Assembly (NCBI GenBank): GCA_050084515.1
Contig: CM114273.1
Span: 10,602,001-10,666,000, forward strand
Direction of reading: 5' to 3'
Source: Blasia pusilla
Taxonomy: Eukaryota; Marchantiophyta; Marchantiopsida; Blasiales
DNA length: 64,000 nt
This document shows positions 61,416 to 64,000 of this stretch, one piece after another. A model generated the notes under the pieces. That model saw only the letters and a list, made by a program, of their open reading frames with translations, had not been told where the DNA came from and ran no database searches. Each line of letters begins with the position of its first letter. Positions within the stretch are counted from its first letter, which is position 1. A program made the position numbers and the translations under genes.

Positions 61416-62109
61416 CTACCTATCAAATTTCAATGAAAATGGAGTTGTGACAAAAAACCTCGGAATAGATAAAAGATTTTTGGACCCACAAGATTAAACC
61501 TATTAGAGCCATCGAAAAGTACCTTCGGAATGTGTGGAGATCAAATTGAAGATGGGCTTGACACATTAATATTGAGGAAACCCCTTCAGTCTGGTCGGGT
61601 AGTACATAAGGGTCTGGCGGTGGAAAATAAAGGTGTGTCCATTTTCCATCTCGTCCAAATCTATAAATATGTTTAGTGACTATAGATGGGTGGCTCTAGT
61701 ATTTGTTAGAAATAACATACTTTAAATTTAAATTAAGAATCATTTGCATGTCTTATTCTATATTATTATTGGAAAATGTTCATTTGATTTTCCTTCTTGA
61801 CCAATAAGATTTTTTCCTTCTCGACCAACAAAATTATTTATCATCTAAACCAATAAAATATTTCGAAGCTGATTTGAGACAATGTGTGGGGAGAACCGGG
61901 GTACGTGTTGAGCTGGCTGGTAGAAATTGAGAATTTCTGATTCAGTTCGTCACTTACTGCTAAAAACCGAGGGTTCAGGGAGGTTGTCCTTTGTATTCGT
62001 ATCTGTTTAACTTCAAAAATTTCCATTCAGTTTTGTAGAGACCGGAAATGTACCGATTGTCACTAAAAAGTTCCCCGGACCCCGATTTGAGAGACAATTT
62101 TAATGAAGT

Positions 62110-62170
62110 AGTGATCATAGGACAATTATCCACACTTACTTTTAAGTGTGGATAATTGTCGTGTGATCAC
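62110..62170. repeat. Hairpin, ~28-bp stem
   Basis: agtgatcataggacaattat continuing to ccacactta pairs with the sequence ending gtgtgatcact, with a few mismatches and a short loop (cttt). The core gacaattatccacactt is a perfect inverted repeat. Confidence 0.75.
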
Positions 62171-63746
62171 TAATTCAGTCCTATGTCTAAACTTACCGTA
62201 CCAATAGGTGCTAGGTTCGGGAAAACTTTGCTCACATTCCGATGACTACCCTCGGCTACCCCAATACGTATAATCGCGGGGGTTCTCCAGGAACGTCGCC
62301 CGACCTCCACAAGGCCCTCGGAAGAGAGCCCGAACTCAGCCCGCTTCCGTAAGACTTTCCGACTAGAATCCAGGTGCTGTAACTTACGACTGCACTGTAA
62401 ACGCGCGCTGTTGTAAAGATCCGGTCAGAGCTCCGTTCAGTTGGTTCGGGCCCTTCAGGGCGGCCGGTCGCGGGGCAGGGGCAGGACCAAATTTACGATT
62501 TGGCGCCGGGTAATAAGTCGGTCCGATTGCCAGAAACGTAGGTGTGGGCCCTGTTTAGGTCTAGTCGACGCGAATGATTACACGCGTCATCGCCGACGTC
62601 GGTTCCTGGACGGTGTCATCTCTGAGATTCACAGTCAGCAGTCGGGGAGCGAGCACATGCCTCTCTACGGTATCTCTATCTGAGCCCACGAATGCTTCCA
62701 AATTCCTTCCATCCATTCTTCCTTCCCAATTTACCACGTCCACATTTTAGCACGTGGCGCGGTAACACGGAGAGTAATTTTACTGCTCGGTGACTCGGTC
62801 TTGTTGTCTAGGTGACAATCCAAAACAATTGGACGGCAATGGTCCAAAATTTGAGACGTCCATCCACTAACTTAGTGGCAGGGATTTTTTCTCAAATTTT
62901 ACCCCATCGTGTCTGATATTTTGGGGGATTTATGGTTTCTTGAGTGCGGGGGTAGACGTGCAGCTTCTTAAGTCTGGATTACCATCCACCCTCCCCGCTT
63001 TTTTGGTCCGCACGTTATGCAAAGTATAACACCTTGTAAAATGAAAGACCCCATCTATATAATTAAAAGAGGACGGGGTTAGAGCAAACCATATCAGGTG
63101 TTGTCATCTGTCCTTTTAAGGCTCCTCTTTTGTTGACACATGTCCAATTAAAAGCCCTTATTGTTGAGGGGATGTTATTTGAAGAGAAACTGTCACCCAT
63201 GCATCCCATGGGCAATGTACTAGTATTAAAAATAAGTCGTCCTACTTTTACAATCAAGGACCTTGAAGATGTTACAAGACTTATATCCTGTTGTATAAGA
63301 CACCCTAATTAAATGGAATTGAGGGCACTTGGTTTGGTTGTTCCGCGAGTCTGTCTTTGTCAAACGATTCACATGCACTTGTGCCTTTCATTCCCTCCTC
63401 TTTTGTGGGTGTCGTGGAGTTATGGATGAGAAAGTAGGAAATAGAGGACATTAAGAAACAAAAGGCCTCGAGAAATTGGTTTTCTAATTTTTCTTCCATT
63501 TGCTTTCTTGTCGATGAATTGAGGTCATATGGAGGGCGTTCATCAAGTAGTATAAGAAGATTATATATTATACTACTCCAATTAGAAGGAGGGCTCCACC
63601 TATTTGAATTTTATGTGTTTTAGAGTGGTTTTGTGTCAAGAGAGCTATGGTATTATATGCACAATTTTCTTATTTGTACGGACGAACGTGTTGGTGCTCG
63701 ATGTCATATTTACACATTAAGTCCAGATCTTATATGAGAGTACATT

Positions 63747-63892
63747 CATACACACTTTGCACAAGGGAGATTGCTACAAGGAGGGCAGCAAAGGCAATGG
63801 TAGGGAAGAAGACTCAACTTTATAGTTGTCTTCATGAAGGACATTGCTTTATCCCATTAGCTATTGAGATGTTTGGAGCTAGCTATGGGTGA
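63747..63892 (+). pseudogene. Remnant of the LINE-like C-terminal domain
   Basis: The frame reads CTREIATRRAAKAMVGKK, then CFIPLAIEMFGASYG. The last block matches the end of the domain at 45258-46086 (FIPFAVELFGHLY). A related but broken copy is at 44480-44680. The rest of the element is absent, though part may lie beyond the window edge. Confidence 0.55.
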
Positions 63893-64000
63893 GAATTTTG
63901 ACACTCTCCTTACTCATTATGTCCATCTTCTCCACTCAAGAAATGGGTTATTTTTAGCTACTACACTCTTATATTGTAGGCAACAAGACTCCGTAGATCT

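Larger units (their letters stand above)
60566..63699. other. Intergenic region, no gene recognised
   Basis: AT-rich with two hairpins (listed separately) and a GC-rich block at about 62200-62680. Open frames are short and unfamiliar. No transposon hallmark was found. Confidence 0.4.

Noticed and set aside
1-64000. CRISPR arrays, rRNA and tRNA genes
   Set aside because: No regularly spaced short repeats, no rRNA core motifs and no complete tRNA cloverleaf were seen. The initiator-tRNA-like strings are primer-binding sites.

Overview
This window looks like nuclear DNA of a streptophyte, most likely a non-seed land plant or a charophyte relative. The evidence is one spliced gene with a plant-style start context and a transit-peptide-like N-terminus, surrounded by Ty1/copia, Ty3/gypsy, Helitron, LINE and hAT-type elements. 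No prokaryotic genes, rRNA or CRISPR arrays were seen. The species cannot be named from the sequence alone.

Left part (1-33740). A decayed Helitron PIF1-type helicase lies at 1360-2765, followed by a fold-back inverted-repeat element at 2845-3501. The only host gene I can model runs from 4448 to 33740 on the + strand. It has twelve GT-AG exons with compatible phases and encodes about 699 residues, a coiled-coil protein probably sent to the plastid. Introns 6 (about 12.8 kb) and 10 (about 10.4 kb) are inflated by mobile elements. Intron 6 holds an old minus-strand copia (Copia-B, 10336-19581) into which a young plus-strand copia (Copia-A, 13362-18828) has inserted, with LTRs that look identical and a perfect TTTAC duplication. 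Intron 10 holds a deleted Copia-A relic, a decayed third copia (Copia-C), a lone Copia-A LTR, and a 5'-truncated LINE with an open reverse-transcriptase frame inserted at the end of that LTR.

Middle part (33741-47166). This stretch is intergenic. A fourth copia (Copia-D, 37438-42303, minus strand) has split a hAT-type miniature element. Remnants of a nuclease-like C-terminal retroelement domain lie at 44480-44680 and 45258-46086, with a third at 63747-63892.

Right part (47167-57440). This is the most interesting object: a decayed Ty3/gypsy element of about 10 kb. Read in order it has an LTR, gag with two zinc knuckles, an aspartic protease, an unknown domain, a cytosine-5 DNA methyltransferase domain, reverse transcriptase, RNase H and integrase. 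A PHD-finger-like module follows at the integrase C-terminus, then the second LTR. The element thus pairs a DNA-methylation writer with a probable chromatin reader. Retrotransposon-borne methyltransferases have been reported in charophytes and dinoflagellates; I do not know of a described methyltransferase plus PHD combination. The copy is dead: the catalytic Cys of the methyltransferase and several zinc-binding Cys read as Tyr, and there are stops and frameshifts.

The last 6.5 kb (57441-64000) has no recognisable gene. It contains a complete hAT-type miniature element with a perfect 8-bp duplication, two strong hairpins and two GC-rich islands.
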